From CAYFQV01 sp964654185 (GTDB taxonomy: Bacteria; Spirochaetota; Spirochaetia; DSM-27196; PWMO01): DNA of 43,061 nt. The notes under the pieces were generated by a model, which saw only the letters and a program-made list of their open reading frames with translations, had not been told where the DNA came from and did no database searches. The stretch covers positions 1-43,061 of the forward strand of contig CAZZIE010000018.1 of NCBI GenBank assembly GCA_964654185.1. Direction: 5' to 3'. The position numbers and the translations under genes were made by a program. Shown here piece after piece: positions 8,501 through 16,036 of the stretch (positions are counted from its first letter, which is position 1; the number at the start of each line of letters is the position of its first letter).

Positions 8501-10773
8501 TAGGTGTAGATCCCGTCGGGGGCGCGGATACCCGAGTCCTGCACGCCGTTCCAGTCGAAGGTCTGGTCCGGGGCGCCAAGCCACGTCAGGGTGCGAACCA
8601 CCTCGCCCTCGCCGTCCCGGATCTCCCCGGTCCAGCGAACCTCCGGGCTCGCCTCCTGGAAGATGCGGTTGGCGTCCTTGTTGCCGTCCCCGTTGGGACT
8701 GAAGATGTCGTACTGCGACCGCACGGATGCGCTCGGCGGAGTGACGTCCAGAATGAACTCCGGCGAGACCTGCGCGGGGTTGTTCCCGTTCCGGTAGAGG
8801 ACCTCCAGGCGCGCGGTGTATGCGCCCTCCGGAAGATCGCGCCCGGCGTCGTCGGCACCGTCGAAGATCAACTCCCCCGACAGCGTCCCGCCGCCGGAGA
8901 AGGTGCGCACCACCTCCTCGTCGTCGTTCCGGACGGCGAGTTCCCAGCGCTGCAAGCCCTCCGCGACGGGTATCTCCGGCGTGAGCGTAACCACGTCGGC
9001 ATTGCCGTCGTTGTCCGGAGAGAAGAACGACCGGTCGATGCTCACGGCAATCGGCGTGGGCTCGGTGTCGACAATGATGTTCTCCACCGTCGCCACGGCG
9101 CTGTTGCCCGCGCGGTCGGTGGTCCGGATCTCGTAGCGGTACACTCCATCGGGCACAAGGATGCCGTCGTCGTTGCGCCCGTCCCAGGCGAAGTCCGTCG
9201 GGGCGCCTTCCCAGGTCACGCGCCGCACCAGGTTGTCCCCGGCATCGTAGACGGAGCCGATCCAGTTGTCCTCGGCCGAACCCTTCTGCCCGACGGGAAG
9301 AATGTCCTTGTTACCGTCGTCGTTGGGGCTGAAGATGAGGGCGTTCGGGTCCTCCGGCACGGTAAGCTCCACCGTCGGCGCCGTGGCGTCCACAACGAAC
9401 TCCTGCCTGCCGGACGAACCGACGTTCCCGTTGTCGTCGACGGCGGTGAGCTCGAAGCTGTAGCGACCGTCGTCGACGCGGTCACCCGCGTTGGAGCGGC
9501 CGTCCCAGGCGAGCTCCTCCGGAATTGGAATGCCCGATTCCACGTAGAGTAACCGGTCCAGGATGTTCTGGAAGCCGCGGTTCTCCGGACGGTCCTCCTT
9601 GTTCTCGATGGTGCGCACCAGGTTGCCGTCGCTGTCGTAGATCGAGAGGGTGTACCCCTGGACGAAGCGCTGATCATCAATAGCGATCGGCAGAGTCAGG
9701 CGGTCGCTCGTTCCGTCGTTGTTCGGAGAGATGTAAGCGGTGTCCTCGTAGGTCACATCCACCTCGGGCGGGTCCGCATCAATGACGCCCAGCGCCACGT
9801 TGCCGCCGAGCCCGAACGCCCAGATGCCGTTGTAGAGGGGGGTCGCAGCGCTCTTCACTTCGACATCGCTCCTGCTCCAGCCGCGCTGGGCGAGAAAGCC
9901 GTCCTCGCCGCGGAAGTCCGTGCTGAAGTCGACGGCAATGCCGAAGGAGGGAATGAGGCTCCGGCTTGGCCGCGTGTCGTCGAGGCGCTCCCGCAAGTCG
10001 ATTCCCCAGCCGATCCGCGCGGTGACCACGTCGAAGAAGGTGACATCCGTACCGACATCAAAGCGTACGTTCTGAAAGCTCGGAAAGCTGAGATCCGCCG
10101 CAGCGACAATGTCCACGGGGTCGGTCTCCAGCATGGTCGCCGAGGCGCCGGCAATGAGGGTGAAAGGCGCCCCGGACAGGGTCTCCGTGGCGCTGCCGAA
10201 GCTCTTGCCCATGTGGTGCAGGCTCGCACCCCAGCGGAAATCGCGCATGAAGGAGACATCACCGAGGATGTGCTGAACGCCGAGATCCGCACCCAGCCCC
10301 CAATCGAAACCGCCGGCGGTGCCGAGGGTGGAGCCCAGGCCCAGACCGACCAGAAAGTTCGGATAGAGGTCCTTGGAGAAGGAGGCGTGGATCCCGAATT
10401 GCGTCCCCAGGTTCATGGAGTCGTAGGGAGAGGTCAGAAAGCCCAGCGAGGTGGCTGCAACGCCCACCCTGGAGGGAATGGTCACCCCCAGATTGGCAAC
10501 GTGCCCCCGGTAGCCGGTGTCACCGGCGCCATCGCCCAGACCGGCGAGAGCTGCGTAGCTCAGGTCCAGGTGGGCGCGCTGTTTCAGCGCGGAGGCCGCG
10601 GGGTTGAGGGCATCCGTCGTCGGCGATTCCTCGGCGGTTGCCACGGCGCGTCGTGCAGCAAAGAGGGGGGATGTAAGGCTCAAGCTGTCGTCCGCCCCGC
10701 TCGCCTGATCGAAGGCGAAGAGAGTCGGAACGACCAGACTTGCAGTCAGCAGCAGCGTTATCAGACGCTTCAT
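5503..10773 (-). CDS. Giant outer-membrane protein: beta-barrel-like N-terminus, 12 FlgD-type Ig modules, OmpA C-terminus
   Basis: A 1756-residue exported protein. Residues 1-24 are a signal peptide (MKRLITLLLTASLVVPTLFA). Residues about 30-335 resemble the PorV/UPF0164-like barrel proteins (an NPAASALKQRAHLDLSY stretch, glycine-rich amphipathic strands). Twelve modules follow, each opening with a Ca-binding-like S-P-[ND]-x-D-[GND] motif, at about residues 347, 480, 583, 690, 794, 901, 1002, 1108, 1212, 1318, 1423 and 1530, and closing with W[DN]GR.D..G and DG.Y motifs typical of FlgD Ig-like domains. Residues about 1640-1756 are an OmpA peptidoglycan-binding domain (IRIEGHA, SLARAQRVKDSL, NRRVEFILIR). 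ATG 10773 has GAGGTGA six bases upstream. A role as a long envelope anchor or adhesive surface fibre is inferred. It forms its own transcription unit. The architecture is clear; the exact function is unknown. Confidence 0.9.
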   Translation of the reverse strand: MKRLITLLLTASLVVPTLFAFDQASGADDSLSLTSPLFAARRAVATAEESPTTDALNPAASALKQRAHLDLSYAALAGLGDGAGDTGYRGHVANLGVTIPSRVGVAATSLGFLTSPYDSMNLGTQFGIHASFSKDLYPNFLVGLGLGSTLGTAGGFDWGLGADLGVQHILGDVSFMRDFRWGASLHHMGKSFGSATETLSGAPFTLIAGASATMLETDPVDIVAAADLSFPSFQNVRFDVGTDVTFFDVVTARIGWGIDLRERLDDTRPSRSLIPSFGIAVDFSTDFRGEDGFLAQRGWSRSDVEVKSAATPLYNGIWAFGLGGNVALGVIDADPPEVDVTYEDTAYISPNNDGTSDRLTLPIAIDDQRFVQGYTLSIYDSDGNLVRTIENKEDRPENRGFQNILDRLLYVESGIPIPEELAWDGRSNAGDRVDDGRYSFELTAVDDNGNVGSSGRQEFVVDATAPTVELTVPEDPNALIFSPNDDGNKDILPVGQKGSAEDNWIGSVYDAGDNLVRRVTWEGAPTDFAWDGRNDDGILVPDGVYRYEIRTTDRAGNSAVATVENIIVDTEPTPIAVSIDRSFFSPDNDGNADVVTLTPEIPVAEGLQRWELAVRNDDEEVVRTFSGGGTLSGELIFDGADDAGRDLPEGAYTARLEVLYRNGNNPAQVSPEFILDVTPPSASVRSQYDIFSPNGDGNKDANRIFQEASPEVRWTGEIRDGEGEVVRTLTWLGAPDQTFDWNGVQDSGIRAPDGIYTYRLQATDQAENFGESNAVTFEIDTEETPLVVSTAREAFSPNGDGVQDSLEVILQPGRRDGIDAFRVSVRDAADTEIFSTGRTAGFQERYRWNGRTDTGAVAPDGEYRVEAELWYNHGNRPVSTSDPVRVDTVFPSIEVEIADTVFSPDGDGNKDTIEVVQDSSREEVWQARFQRGDVSRTFTFRGSAETFTWDGTDEAGNVVPDGEYTYVVSAQDAAGNRVERRVPGIRVDTREVSVSLSVSASTLSPNGDGVKDSVEIRPQSNLEEGIAEWSLTLEDQDGAVLRSYTGSDGLEPVRWDGRNDAGSVVEGPATARISVTYEKGDRAEAQTPRPIVVDVTPPTAEVTAGEEIFSPNGDDRKDKVVFAQRASEEEEWSATITSPDGEAVRTESWVGAPPESFEWNGRDNAGATVPDGTYSYVLEATDRAGNVGRSAPVAVEVYTAETPVTLSADSDAFSPNGDNVKDTLGLVPQLALRDGVESYTVRVEDAGGNVVFERGGESAPPERIAWNGRGSDNRRLADGRYRGAIEVIYRHGNAPEATTEQFLLDTEAPNIELETENALFSPDGDGRKDSVVFRQSSGRAETWTAELTDEAGAVIRTFEWRNRLATASWDGTDAAGNPVPDGTYRYVVEGVDAAGNRARAAAPSITVDTTRTRAFATVSGSGFSPNGDGVADEVPINLFTSLTEGIEEWEIALVHESGRVDRRFTGTQMDRTRQVTWDGRDENGRVREGTYTARYTVTYEKGNRPVADSREFEIDVSGPTARIDVGPLPFSPDNDGVNDELTISLDVDDESAIDEWRLAILDRNRRPFISYSGEREPAETIVWDGRSSDGELVISAEDYPYVFTITDALGNTSTREGIIPVDILVVRDGDRLKVRISNINFQPNSPELELDQDTELGRKNRQVLMRLVEVFDKYDTYQIRIEGHAVNITGTEREEREELQPLSLARAQRVKDSLVEMGMEPDRISVLGRGGTEPVVPHTDLENRWKNRRVEFILIR
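6150..9340 (-). repeat. Five tandem A-B two-module super-repeats inside the giant outer-membrane gene
   Basis: Modules 2-11 alternate strictly. A modules open FSPNGDGNKD-like, carry a W-G-A-P loop and end in TDRAGN or a close variant followed by VDT. B modules open FSPNGDGVKD-like, contain an E-G-I/D-G-I-x-x-W segment and end in Y-x-x-G-N-x-P followed by D-V-T-P-P or a variant. Each module is about 105 residues, so the A-B unit is about 630 bases, present five times. Module 1 and module 12 are divergent caps. DNA identity is moderate, so this is an old duplication series. Confidence 0.85.
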
Positions 10774-10842
10774 TCGGCATCACCTCGTATACCGGCCCTG
10801 CGGGGCCGGACAATATTCATCAAAATCCTCAATAACCTTGCA

Positions 10843-10848
10843 ATTATA
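10843..10848 (-). promoter_or_regulatory. -10 element of the giant outer-membrane gene
   Basis: A perfect TATAAT on the minus strand in a locally AT-rich patch. It predicts a start near 10836 and a leader of about 63 bases. The matching -35 position reads TGGGAT, a poor match, so an activator or different spacing may be involved. Confidence 0.5.
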
Positions 10849-11020
10849 TCGTAACTTGCCGTGTGATCCCACGTCGGATTTGAGCCTGGTATTCGTCGCA
10901 GTACCCGTTGCGCCTGCGGACGCTGCCGGCCCCTGTGACGGATCCGCGCGTCGGCCGGCCGACCGGCGCCCATTGCCACTTCGCCCAGGACCCAATAGCT
11001 TATAGGAAAGGAGGATGGTC

Positions 11021-11251
11021 ATGGTCATTGACCCAGATTCAGTCCGGGCGATTCAACGCTATCGCAGCACCATGCCTCCACGACTCACCGAACCTTCGGC
11101 ATCGACGGAGATGGAGGAGACCGATGAGACCTCGATCGAAGAGGGCTCCCGGGGCATCTACGTCGCTGTTGGGCGGCGACGGCGCAACCATCGCCGGGGA
11201 AACCGCTACTTACCACAATACAAGGGCGGACGCGTAGACTACTACGCGTGA
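11021..11251 (+). CDS. Possible small basic protein of unknown function
   Basis: A 76-residue open frame that I do not recognise. ATG 11021 is preceded at six bases by AAAGGAGG, one of the best ribosome sites in the window; an in-frame ATG at 11015 overlaps that site. The N-terminal third (DPDSVRAIQRYRSTMPPRL) may be helical. The middle is acidic (TEMEETDETSIEEG), and the end is strongly basic and aromatic (GRRRRNHRRGNRYLPQYKG, then RVDYY). No signal peptide or membrane segment is seen. It diverges from the giant outer-membrane gene and converges on the femX-like gene. The charge pattern would suit a nucleic-acid-binding or envelope-associated small protein, but that is a guess. It could also be a chance frame. 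Confidence 0.5.
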   Translation: MVIDPDSVRAIQRYRSTMPPRLTEPSASTEMEETDETSIEEGSRGIYVAVGRRRRNHRRGNRYLPQYKGGRVDYYA

Positions 11252-11343
11252 TCCGGCCGGACGCCGCCGTCGGCGCCACCCCCGGCGGGGCAGCCGGGCC
11301 GCGGCCAGGATCCGGCGCCGGCGGTCACGGTTCGGCGCCGGCG

Positions 11344-12420
11344 CTAACCATGATACCCCGGAGCGCCGAGCTCCTGTCCTGAAACAGCCTCGTACTCCGC
11401 CGGATCGAAGGGATAGTCCCAGCAGCCGCGGCGCGTCACCACGTGACCGCCGAAGCCGACCTTGAAGCGAAGCAAGCCGTGCATGGGATTGCCCGGGCTC
11501 GTGTCGGAGGGCACGCCGAAGAGGTCGTAAGTGTGCGCCCCGAGCTCCCGGGCGTAGCGCATGGCTTCCCACTGCAACAGATAGGTGGGCATCCGGCGGC
11601 GCTCCCTGTCACCGCTGGCACCGTAGAGATAGAGGGCGTAGTCCCCGGCGACGGCAAGGACGAGCCCCGCCAGCGCCCGGCCCTCGTAGCGTGCGGTAAG
11701 AAGGTGGATCCCGACCTCGCCGTCGTCGGGAACGCTGAGAAGACGCTCGAAGTGCCCTCTGTCGTGGACCGTCGTACCCGCGCGCTCCATTGTCGTCCGA
11801 TAGATCTCGTACCACTCCTCCAGGCCGGCCGGTCCATCTTCCCGCACCGTGACGCCCCGCCGCTCCGCCAGGCGCACGTTGTACCGCGTCTTCGGCTTCA
11901 TGGCGGCCAGGCGCTCCGTCGGCGCCCGATCCAGATCAATGAGGACCGTATCCGTCGGCTGCACGTCCGTCGGCGCCTTGTGGAGGTTGTGCTCGTGGGT
12001 GCCAAAGTTCATCCGCATGCTCCGCACCCAGGCGGGCGGAAGCGCCACCGGCTCGAAGTGCCGCTCCCCCTCGTCTTCCTGAACCTCCAGGTCAAAGGGC
12101 GACCGCCAGGGAAGGTCGAAGCGGAGAAAGAGCACCTCCTCCGGAAGGCGCGGTCGCAGGGTTTCGGCGAGCTCCTCCAGGAAGAGACCCTGCGCATCCG
12201 GCGGAACCGGTACGTCCGGGCCCCAGGGTACATAGCCGAAGACGTAGTCCCGGCTGAAGGGCTGGATCACCACGACGACGGCGCCGCTCCCGTGAACGCT
12301 CGACACCCAGAAAGGATGGACGGGACGGCCGCTCTGCGCCTTGGCCCGGGCCCACCGGGCGCTCTGCATGAGATTGCGGCGCGTCGATATCTGCGAGACG
12401 TCAACGGGACGAACGGTCAT
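11344..12420 (-). CDS. FemX/FmhB-like aminoacyltransferase (GNAT fold, peptidoglycan bridge family)
   Basis: A 358-residue cytoplasmic protein of the FemABX type, built from two GNAT-like halves. These enzymes use aminoacyl-tRNA to add amino acids to lipid II or related acceptors. Support: the entry segment (NLMQSARWARAKAQSGRPVHPF), a tRNA/arm-like middle (LAAMKPKTRYNVRLAERRGV), and the C-terminal signature with YDLFGVPSDTSPGN then LLRFKVGFGGHVV. ATG 12420 lacks a clear Shine-Dalgarno. It is kept because the family's first helix begins about 15 residues later. It is last in a minus-strand series after the small membrane protein and the aldo/keto reductase, with a 99-base gap. The substrate is unknown; in spirochaetes, with ornithine-type or other peptidoglycan, a lipid II tailoring role is plausible but not shown. 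Confidence 0.8.
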   Translation of the reverse strand: MTVRPVDVSQISTRRNLMQSARWARAKAQSGRPVHPFWVSSVHGSGAVVVVIQPFSRDYVFGYVPWGPDVPVPPDAQGLFLEELAETLRPRLPEEVLFLRFDLPWRSPFDLEVQEDEGERHFEPVALPPAWVRSMRMNFGTHEHNLHKAPTDVQPTDTVLIDLDRAPTERLAAMKPKTRYNVRLAERRGVTVREDGPAGLEEWYEIYRTTMERAGTTVHDRGHFERLLSVPDDGEVGIHLLTARYEGRALAGLVLAVAGDYALYLYGASGDRERRRMPTYLLQWEAMRYARELGAHTYDLFGVPSDTSPGNPMHGLLRFKVGFGGHVVTRRGCWDYPFDPAEYEAVSGQELGAPGYHG

Positions 12421-12519
12421 GACGGTATGAACGGGGGCGGCGCGGCCTCCCGGGCGCCGCGCCTTCCGGGGCGGCGCGGCATCCGCGGAGACAAGCCACC
12501 ACCGGCGACACTCTGGAGC

Positions 12520-13185
12520 TTACCGGGAGGCCTCACCATCCGGCAAGGCCGCATCCGTACCGGCGTCCCTGTCCGGCAGTGCCCGCTCGTAAATGCGGTT
12601 GCGGCTGTGGATGACCGCAAGCACCACGTCGAAGGCGAAGAGGAACGATCCCTGCAGGATGAGACTGTTCCCCCACCCGGCAAAGCGCGGTTCACCCCGG
12701 GTCTTCGCGTACTCCCGCAGGAAGAAGCCGGCCATGACGTAGCCCACGTCGAGACCGGCGTTGACCAGAAGCGTCTTCTCCAGGCTGTGCTGCGCCCCGA
12801 TCTCCTCGGCAAGGCTTGCCGGCGCCGTCGAGCGCGCCCCGGAAATGAGCGCGGACGCCGCCAGCCCCAGATTCACGCTGTTCCACATGACGTTCATCTC
12901 GTGGAAGGCCTGGTCCCCGGGGCCCGTGAAGTACATGATCCCCCCGGCGAGCCCGTTGGCGACGGCCCACCCTCCGAGAGTCCACATTCCGATCCGGTTC
13001 ACCCGCTCCCGGGTCTCGTAGGACGCGGCAATGACCTCCGCGACATCCGCGGTGTCGGTGGTCTCGGTTGCTGCAGAGAGAGGGGCCGGCGCCGCAAGGG
13101 CGCCGGCGATGCTTACGACTACGAACGCGGCTATGACGGCGGAGCGGCTGCGACACCCCGTGGCGGAGGCGGTGACCGTGAGCAT
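12520..13185 (-). CDS. Small integral membrane protein, DUF6992-like
   Basis: A 221-residue protein with a signal-like hydrophobic N-terminus (AVIAAFVVVSIAGALAA) and about four more hydrophobic stretches: MWTLGGWAVANGLAGGIMYF, NSVNLGLAASALIS, LLVNAGLDVGYVMAGFFL and LILQGSFLFAFDVVLAVI. The pattern of a conserved H-x-M-N-x-M-W-N-x-V-N-L segment (FHEMNVMWNSVNLG) recalls DUF6992 proteins; that assignment is from memory and unverified. The start is ATG 13185. A GTG at 13200 overlaps the end of the aldo/keto reductase gene and would add five residues. The two genes therefore abut or overlap and are probably co-transcribed. The C-terminus is charged and probably cytoplasmic. No function can be assigned. 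Confidence 0.75.
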   Translation of the reverse strand: MLTVTASATGCRSRSAVIAAFVVVSIAGALAAPAPLSAATETTDTADVAEVIAASYETRERVNRIGMWTLGGWAVANGLAGGIMYFTGPGDQAFHEMNVMWNSVNLGLAASALISGARSTAPASLAEEIGAQHSLEKTLLVNAGLDVGYVMAGFFLREYAKTRGEPRFAGWGNSLILQGSFLFAFDVVLAVIHSRNRIYERALPDRDAGTDAALPDGEASR

Positions 13186-13189
13186 CAGT

Positions 13190-14203
13190 CTACTTCTCAC
13201 GGCCGCCCTGGGCGAATTCGACGAAGTTCCAGGGATAGGGAACCTCCGGCTCGCTGGCGTCGAGAAGCTTCTGCATGTGCTCCTCCGAGAGGGTCCATTC
13301 CAGGGCGCCGAGCTCGTCCTCGAGGTGCTCCATCTTGCGCACCCCGATGATCGGTGCGGTGACGCCGGGGCGCTGAAGGAGCCAGCGGATGGCGACCTGT
13401 GCCGGCGGGCGGCCTACCTCCTTCGCAACGTCGTGGAGGGCGTCCAGGGTGCGCCAGGTGGACTCGGTGTTCATGTTCTTCCAGGACTCCCACCAGCCCT
13501 TCTTCTCCGCCTGCTCGACGCGGCTGCCGGCAGGGGGTCCTTCCATCCCGCGGTAGTATCGACCGCTGAGCCAGCCGCCCTTGAGAGGACCCCAGGGAAT
13601 GACGCCCAGGCCTTCGTTTCGGCAGACCTGAATGAGGTCCCACTCGGTTGCCCGGGTCAGGAGATTGTACTGCGGCTGGAGACAACGGAAGGGTTCCCAG
13701 CCGTTCGCCTTCTGAGTATCCAGCGCCTTCTGGAGCTGCCACCCCGTGTAGTTGCTCGCACCGATGTAGCGGACCTTGCCCTCCTGGACCAGGCGATCCA
13801 TGGTCGAGAGGGTCTCTTCGAGCTCCGTACCGCGGTCCCAGCAGTGCACCTGATAGAGGTCAATGAAGTCGGTCTGGAGTCGGCGGAGGGAGTCCTCCAC
13901 GTGGGCGCGGATGGTCTTGCGGCTCACCCCGGTGTCGTTGGGTCCCTCCCCCATGGGGAAGCGCACCTTCGTCGCCAGGACGATCGAGTGGCGGTCCTTT
14001 CCGGCGAGCCAGCGTCCGACAATCTCCTCGGATCCGCCGGTCGAGTACACATTCGCCGTGTCAATGAAGGTGCCCCCGGCATCGACGAAGCGATCCATCA
14101 TCTTCCGGGATGCCTCTTCCGTCGCCTCCCGACCAAAGGTCATGGCGCCGAGACAGAGCTCGCTCACCTTCATACCCGTGGCGCCGAGAAATCGGTAGTT
14201 CAT
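13190..14203 (-). CDS. Aldo/keto reductase
   Basis: A 337-residue NADPH-dependent (alpha/beta)8 oxidoreductase of the aldo/keto reductase superfamily, closest in pattern to the YajO/Tas or Kv-beta branch. The full catalytic tetrad is present: Asp48 and Tyr53 (TFIDTANVYSTGG), Lys79 (IVLATKVRF) and His120 (DLYQVHCWD). A C-terminal nucleotide-binding segment (APIIGVRKMEHLEDEL) is also visible. ATG 14203 is chosen because GAGGAGG lies five bases before it; the longer open frame reads into xylB. The gene follows xylA and xylB by 62 bases on the same strand and is followed immediately by the small membrane protein. Its position suggests a role in handling a sugar, sugar alcohol or reactive aldehyde alongside xylose use. 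The family's substrates are too varied to say which. Confidence 0.92.
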   Translation of the reverse strand: MNYRFLGATGMKVSELCLGAMTFGREATEEASRKMMDRFVDAGGTFIDTANVYSTGGSEEIVGRWLAGKDRHSIVLATKVRFPMGEGPNDTGVSRKTIRAHVEDSLRRLQTDFIDLYQVHCWDRGTELEETLSTMDRLVQEGKVRYIGASNYTGWQLQKALDTQKANGWEPFRCLQPQYNLLTRATEWDLIQVCRNEGLGVIPWGPLKGGWLSGRYYRGMEGPPAGSRVEQAEKKGWWESWKNMNTESTWRTLDALHDVAKEVGRPPAQVAIRWLLQRPGVTAPIIGVRKMEHLEDELGALEWTLSEEHMQKLLDASEPEVPYPWNFVEFAQGGREK

Positions 14204-14265
14204 GTGGTCCTCCTCACTGCTTCGCGTGGCCGTGTGCAGGCGCGCTGAACCGCTCGGACGGCCGA

Positions 14266-16014
14266 TTACGCGCGGACCGCGTCCTCGAGAGCGCGGTAGC
14301 GCTCCAGGAGGGCGTCGTAGGCGTCGCGCCGCGACGGTTCCGGGTGAACCTCGCTGTGGGGCTCGCGCTGCACATAGCGGTTCGCCGCCTCGGCGTAGGA
14401 GAGACCCTCCGCCCACCGCGCCGCGCTGATGGCGCAGCCGAGAGGCGCCGCGGAGTCCGCGTTGCGGATCCGGTAGGTCGGCACCCCGAAGAGGTCGGTG
14501 ATCATCTGCCGAAAGACGGCGTTCCGGGAGCCGCCGCCGACGACGGCAAGCTCCCCTACCTCTTCAAGATGCGAAGAGTGGAGGCGCAAGGAAAGCGCCT
14601 GGGAGAGATGGAGGGCGCGAACATTCGCCGCCGCATCGTCCTCACCAAAGCCGTCCCGGACGATCCCGGCGGGCGCGACGGGCACCGACTCGGCGTACCG
14701 GTAGGGGAGCATGAGGGGTTCATCCGCGGTGACGTCGGCGGCGCGGGGGTTCGCGGCGTCGCGGCTGCCCGCGCCCTGGCCAGGGTCGCTCGCCCCGGCG
14801 GCGCGGGAATTCGCCGCGGCGCGGTCGCTCGTTCCGGCTTCGCGGTCGCCCGTACTGGGGCCCCGGGGGCGGCCGGCCGCTGCGTCGCGGCGTTCACCCG
14901 CGGCCAGGCGCGCGTACTCCTCCCAGGAGCCGCCGGCGTAGCGGTCGCGGAACTCGTCGTGGAGCTTCCCGCCGTTGGTGATGACGCTGAGGGCCATGGC
15001 GGACTCTTGTGCGTAGCCGAAGACGTTGTACTCCCCGGTCGGCGAGGGAGCGACCTCCGCCATGACGCCGTTGACGGTGTAACTGCTTCCCAGGGAGATG
15101 ACGACCTGACCGCCGCAGCCCAGAAGGGTGGCGGGGTTGTCGCCGGTGCCGGCAAGGACCATGGCGGCGGGGTTCACGCCGTACTTGCTGGCGAAGTACG
15201 GGGCAATGGGGCCTACCGCTGCGTCGTAGTGGTCCATGAGGCCGAGCTTCTCGGTAAGCGTCGTCGTGACGCCGCGTTTCGCAAGGAGCTCGTTCACGAC
15301 CTGCAGAACCGTCGGGTTCCACCCCGGCGATGTCAGGTCCAGACCGTTCAGGTTGGTGCCCCAGCCGTCACCGGTATCCACAGGCGCCAGGGCGCCGACC
15401 AGAACCGACGTAAGGAAGGCGCTCAGCACGAGGATCTGGTCGGTGCTGTCGTAGCCTTTCGGGTCCTGACCCGCCCACCGGAGGATCTGCGCCGCGGGAA
15501 AGCGAAGCTCCGCGCGGTTTCCCGTGAGCGCCTCAACGCCCCCGTGCGCCTTCAGCGCTTCCGTGAGCTCCTCCGCCTCGGCGGCGGTGGTTCGATCCTC
15601 CCAGATCGGCGCGGTTGCCCTGGCAAAGCAGCCGTCGAGCCGCATCGCGAGGCTCCGGGAGGCACCGGCGTCGGTTGCGTTGTGGAGCTCGTGAATCCGG
15701 TCGAGGAAGGCGCCGTTTGTGTAAACCGAGCAGTGCTGCTGACCGTCGAGCTTCAGCGCCGCAACGTGCGTAAGGTCGATTGATGACTCCGTCAGCCGCT
15801 CGAAGACGCGGTCGAGGGCCTCGACCATCATCAGGGGCGAGGTGTGCCGCAGGGCGGGATCCTCCGACGGGAGAACGCCTCCGTCGGTCCCGTAGCGGGG
15901 AAACTCATCGTCGTAGGAAATCTGGTCGACATGGACCACCTCCCCGGACGCCGTGTCGAGTACCACGGTCTTTGCCGACTGGGTGCTGAACTCGATTCCG
16001 AGTGAGTACGCCAT
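14266..16014 (-). CDS. xylB: Xylulokinase (FGGY family)
   Basis: ATP-dependent kinase converting D-xylulose to D-xylulose 5-phosphate, the second step of isomerase-type xylose use. The 582-residue protein has the FGGY N-terminal phosphate loop (LGIEFSTQSAKTVVLD, residues 5-20), the sugar-site stretch ALKLDGQQHCSVY, the GDGWGTNLNGLDL segment expected to hold the catalytic Asp, a second ATP-fold loop (VISLGSSYTVNG) and the C-terminal VGGGSRNAVFRQM. ATG 16014 follows AAGGGGGAACC. It is 77 bases after xylA, separated by a strong hairpin. The protein is about 80 residues longer than typical XylB. The excess is largely an Ala/Arg/Gly/Ser-rich insert (about 14720-14900, RAAANSRAAGASDPG and a degenerate second copy) between two conserved blocks of the C-terminal domain. 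Confidence 0.93.
   Translation of the reverse strand: MAYSLGIEFSTQSAKTVVLDTASGEVVHVDQISYDDEFPRYGTDGGVLPSEDPALRHTSPLMMVEALDRVFERLTESSIDLTHVAALKLDGQQHCSVYTNGAFLDRIHELHNATDAGASRSLAMRLDGCFARATAPIWEDRTTAAEAEELTEALKAHGGVEALTGNRAELRFPAAQILRWAGQDPKGYDSTDQILVLSAFLTSVLVGALAPVDTGDGWGTNLNGLDLTSPGWNPTVLQVVNELLAKRGVTTTLTEKLGLMDHYDAAVGPIAPYFASKYGVNPAAMVLAGTGDNPATLLGCGGQVVISLGSSYTVNGVMAEVAPSPTGEYNVFGYAQESAMALSVITNGGKLHDEFRDRYAGGSWEEYARLAAGERRDAAAGRPRGPSTGDREAGTSDRAAANSRAAGASDPGQGAGSRDAANPRAADVTADEPLMLPYRYAESVPVAPAGIVRDGFGEDDAAANVRALHLSQALSLRLHSSHLEEVGELAVVGGGSRNAVFRQMITDLFGVPTYRIRNADSAAPLGCAISAARWAEGLSYAEAANRYVQREPHSEVHPEPSRRDAYDALLERYRALEDAVRA
14720..14900 (-). repeat. Low-complexity degenerate repeat insert in xylB
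   Basis: A stretch of about 180 bases that encodes only Ala, Arg, Gly, Ser, Asp, Pro and Asn. Two related blocks of roughly 17 codons are visible (DRAAANSRAAGAS and SRDAANPRAADVT). It sits between the conserved EEYARL and PLMLPYRYAES blocks of xylulokinase and keeps the frame, so it is probably a disordered loop. Confidence 0.7.
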
Positions 16015-16036
16015 GGTTCCCCCTTTTCGTACGTCC

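Noticed and set aside
7087..9552. An 821-codon open frame on the plus strand inside the giant outer-membrane gene
   Set aside because: Its repeats are the antisense image of the Ig modules. The biased codon positions of the real gene keep the opposite frame open; no ribosome site or independent family signature.
5490..11006. The shared string CCCAATAGCT near 5496 and near 10991, considered as a flanking repeat of an inserted element
   Set aside because: Ten shared bases are not enough, one copy is in the 3' end of the gene and there is no mobility gene or target duplication.
11443..13350. A long plus-strand frame across the femX-like and small membrane-protein genes
   Set aside because: It spans two real genes and their gap, and matches no family; a shadow of codon bias.
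14110..15783. A 557-codon plus-strand frame opposite xylB
   Set aside because: xylB is clearly real on the minus strand, and the opposite frame has no recognisable domain.
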